A stretch of DNA of 9,342 nucleotides from Paracoccaceae bacterium. Its GTDB lineage: Bacteria; Pseudomonadota; Alphaproteobacteria; Rhodobacterales; Rhodobacteraceae. Position 1 is the first letter of the stretch; each line of letters opens with the position of its first letter. A program made the translations under genes and the position numbers. The stretch spans positions 1 to 9,342 of the forward strand of contig JAASTF010000111.1 of NCBI GenBank assembly GCA_021767525.1, given 5' to 3'. Of this stretch, positions 7,802 to 9,342 are shown in pieces. The notes below the pieces were generated by a model. That model was not told the origin of the DNA and searched no databases. It saw nothing but the letters and a program-made list of their open reading frames with translations.

Positions 7802-7836
7802 CGCACCCCGACCCCGCGCCACAAAACGAGCGGACC

Positions 7837-8319
7837 ATGACCCCCGAAGACATCGCAAAACTGCCTTATCGTCCCTGCGTGGGCGTCATGCTGGCCAATC
7901 AAGACGGCGCTCTCTTCGTCGGTCAGCGCATCGACAGCGACATGCCCGCCTGGCAGATGCCCCAGGGCGGTATCGACCCGGGCGAAACCCCGAAACAGGC
8001 CGCCCTGCGCGAGTTGTGGGAAGAAACCGGCGTCACCGCCGACCTTGTCACGGTCGAGGCCGAAACCGACGAGTGGCTGACCTATGACCTGCCGCATGAC
8101 ATCGTGCCACGCATCTGGAAGGGCCGGTTCAAGGGCCAGCGCCAGAAATGGGTCTTGATGCGCTTTCACGGCAGCGACGACCAGGTGAACATCGCCACCG
8201 ATCATCCCGAGTTCTCGGAATGGCGCTGGTTGCCCGCTGATCAGGTCGCGGGGCAGATCGTGCCCTTCAAGCGGGCGGTCTATGAACGGGCGCTGGCGGC
8301 CTTTGCCGATCGGCTTTAG
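7837..8319 (+). CDS. rppH: RNA pyrophosphohydrolase (Nudix family)
   Basis: RppH removes pyrophosphate from 5'-triphosphorylated RNA, leaving the monophosphate end that triggers RNase E-type decay; members also hydrolyse diadenosine polyphosphates. The 160-residue protein opens with LPYRPCVGVML (9-19), characteristic of this subfamily, then W39-Q-M-P-Q-G-G. The Nudix box is complete: G44, E50, R58-E59-L60, E62-E63 and G65, the glutamates binding Mg2+. The C-terminal half has PHDIVPRIWKG (87-97), QRQKWVLMRF (101-110) and EWRWLP (128-133), as in E. coli RppH. The frame is open back to a GTG at 7765, but those codons lie inside the intergenic hairpin; ATG 7837 gives the family-typical N-terminus, preceded by a modest GAG (7828-7830) six bases away. 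It follows ctpA by 92 bases, a neighbourhood I recall as common in alphaproteobacteria. Confidence 0.95.
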   Translation: MTPEDIAKLPYRPCVGVMLANQDGALFVGQRIDSDMPAWQMPQGGIDPGETPKQAALRELWEETGVTADLVTVEAETDEWLTYDLPHDIVPRIWKGRFKGQRQKWVLMRFHGSDDQVNIATDHPEFSEWRWLPADQVAGQIVPFKRAVYERALAAFADRL

Positions 8320-8355
8320 CCGCCCGCGCCCGCGTTTTGAGGCTTTTCAAAGCCG
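8311..8355. repeat. Overlapping inverted repeats at the rppH stop codon
   Basis: CGGCTTT (8311-8317), which runs into the rppH stop codon, is complementary to AAAGCCG (8349-8355). Two smaller hairpins compete with that pairing: CGGC/GCCG around the stop (8311-8322) and GGCTT/AAGCC with a TTCA loop (8341-8354). No T-run follows. A weak terminator or an element coupling termination to rppH translation is possible, but the stems are short and chance is not excluded. Confidence 0.35.
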
Positions 8356-8379
8356 GCGGGCTGGGCTAACCCGCGCCGC

Positions 8380-9237
8380 ATGGCACGCGAAAAGCTGAAC
8401 ACACAGGCCATCGGGCTGGATATCGGTCTGTCCTTCGTCAAATGGCTGACGGGGGCAGAGAACCTGCATTACGGCTATTGGCAGGGGTTGGAGGTGACCG
8501 CCGCCAACCTGCGCGCCGCGCAAGAGGCCTATACCGAGCGCTTGTTCGCCCTGCTGCCAGACAGCCCGGCCCGCATGCTAGATATCGGCGGCGGCGCCGG
8601 CGAAACCGCGCGCAAACTGATCGCGCTGGGCCATAGCGTGGATATCGTGGTGCCCAGCCCGTTCCTGGCGCAGCGCTGCCGCGAAAACGCCCCGCAGGCC
8701 ACCGTGCATGAATGCATGTTCGAGGATTTCACCGGCACGGGCCCCTATGACGTGTGCCTGTTTTCCGAAAGCTTTCAGTATGTCCCGCTCGACCAGGGCC
8801 TGCCGCGCTGTCTTGACCTGTTGGCCCCGGGCGGGTGCATCGTTCTGGCCGACTGCTTTCGCAGCGAAGCTCACGCCGCGCAGGGCACCCATCGCATCGT
8901 CGGCGGCGGCCACCCGATCCGGCGCTTTCGCGAAACCCTGGCCGCCCTGCCGCTTGAGGTCGCCAGCGAAGAGGATATCACCCAGCACGCCGCCCCCTCG
9001 GTCGAGATCAAGCAGGGCCTGTTCAACGTGCTGGGCTATGGCCTGACCCGCGTCGACGACGAACTGGCCGCGAAACGCCCGCGCACCCGCTGGGCGCTGC
9101 GCCGCGCCTTGGGGGTCATCTTGAATGCGCGCAAACGCACACGGCTGAACCAGCGGCTCAACGGGCAAGAGCGCAACCGCCAGGTCTTCGCCCATCACAA
9201 TATCTACCTGATGATGAAGCTGCGCCCGCGCGGCTGA
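8380..9237 (+). CDS. Class I SAM-dependent methyltransferase, substrate unknown
   Basis: A 285-residue Rossmann-type methyltransferase. Motif I is MLDIGGGAGE (66-75), the glycine-rich SAM loop; DIVVPS (88-93) ends the second strand; E112-FEDF (114-117) falls where the adenine-contacting acidic loop is expected. Motif IV is YDVCLFSESFQYVP (123-136) and LLAPGGCIVLADCF (147-160) the following strand-turn-strand. LHYGYW (29-34) near the N-terminus resembles the small-molecule methyltransferases related to tocopherol and sterol enzymes, so a small-molecule or lipid substrate is more likely than DNA. Residues 231-268 hold 13 Lys/Arg against one Glu, a strongly basic tail region before a final strand HHNIYLMMKLRP. 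There is no signal peptide. It begins 60 bases after rppH on the same strand, but no clear ribosome binding site precedes the ATG. Codon use matches its neighbours. I do not recognise a specific named gene. Confidence 0.85.
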   Translation: MAREKLNTQAIGLDIGLSFVKWLTGAENLHYGYWQGLEVTAANLRAAQEAYTERLFALLPDSPARMLDIGGGAGETARKLIALGHSVDIVVPSPFLAQRCRENAPQATVHECMFEDFTGTGPYDVCLFSESFQYVPLDQGLPRCLDLLAPGGCIVLADCFRSEAHAAQGTHRIVGGGHPIRRFRETLAALPLEVASEEDITQHAAPSVEIKQGLFNVLGYGLTRVDDELAAKRPRTRWALRRALGVILNARKRTRLNQRLNGQERNRQVFAHHNIYLMMKLRPRG

Positions 9238-9280
9238 CAAGGCGCGGTCTTCATCTTGCCCGGTAAACTCTGGGGGTGAA

Positions 9281-9342
9281 TTGGGCCGCAAGGCCCAAGA
9301 GGGGGCAAAGCCCCCTGGCCCGGGCGCCCGCAACGCGGGCGC
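9281..9342. repeat. Three tandem perfect hairpins (REP-like palindrome cluster)
   Basis: Hairpin 1: TTGGGCC (9281-9287), loop GCAA, GGCCCAA (9292-9298), a GNRA-type tetraloop. Hairpin 2: AGGGGGC (9300-9306), loop AAA, GCCCCCT (9310-9316). Hairpin 3: GCGCCCGC (9324-9331), loop AAC, GCGGGCGC (9335-9342), ending exactly at the window edge, so its stem may be longer. The stems are perfect, separated by one and seven bases, and all have small purine-rich loops. No T-run is visible. The cluster starts 44 bases after the methyltransferase stop and could be an extragenic palindromic element acting in transcript end protection or termination. Confidence 0.8.

Noticed and set aside
7765..7836. GTG start for rppH within the intergenic hairpin
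   Set aside because: The extra Arg/Pro/Ala-rich residues are not typical of RppH, and the start would lie in the stable stem; the ATG at 7837 gives the usual N-terminus.
6338..7858. A 506-codon open frame on the - strand opposite ctpA
   Set aside because: Same shadow effect as over carB and gpmI; ctpA has full catalytic motifs and a signal peptide, and the antisense frame has none.
9238..9342. Possible CRISPR or tandem repeat array at the right end
   Set aside because: The three hairpins have different stem sequences and no regular unit or spacers, so they are palindromes, not a repeat array.
1..9342. Defence system, prophage, insertion sequence or biosynthetic cluster
   Set aside because: Five of the six long genes are conserved cellular genes with intact motifs and similar codon use, and the methyltransferase shares that codon use. 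No integrase, transposase, attachment-site duplication, toxin-like gene or biosynthetic core enzyme was seen.

Overview
This looks like a chromosomal housekeeping segment from a GC-rich alphaproteobacterium, most likely a member of the Rhodobacterales (Rhodobacter/Roseobacter relatives). The grounds are the strong G/C preference at third codon positions, the CarB architecture without an adjacent carA, and the gene order gpmI - envC-like - ctpA - rppH, which I recall as typical of that group. The taxonomic call is inference from gene content and style, not from a search.

Layout. Bases 1-135 hold the end of (or a complete, very short) hypothetical ORF on the + strand. It faces carB across a strong hairpin terminator at 160-196. 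carB, the large subunit of carbamoyl-phosphate synthase, occupies 217-3558 on the - strand. A compact divergent control region (3559-3745) separates carB from a rightward gene series: gpmI (cofactor-independent phosphoglycerate mutase), an EnvC-type murein hydrolase activator, ctpA (S41 processing protease), rppH (Nudix RNA pyrophosphohydrolase) and an uncharacterised class I SAM methyltransferase. The window ends in three back-to-back perfect hairpins (9281-9342).

How the genes work together. carB feeds pyrimidine and arginine synthesis and is controlled separately from the rightward genes. gpmI and envC overlap by four bases and envC is seven bases from ctpA, so these three are almost certainly one transcript. 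It joins a glycolytic enzyme to two periplasmic envelope factors: one predicted to activate peptidoglycan amidases, and one a PDZ protease of a family that in other bacteria controls peptidoglycan hydrolases. rppH follows after 92 bp containing a very stable hairpin, and may be read through or separately expressed. The methyltransferase is codirectional but has no visible ribosome binding site.

No phage, transposon, CRISPR array, toxin-antitoxin pair, tRNA or rRNA is visible, and I see no convincing novel system. The points most worth a second look are the terminal hairpin cluster, the hairpin between ctpA and rppH, the histidine-free LytM domain, the basic C-terminal tail of the unknown methyltransferase and the three-site length expansion of CarB.
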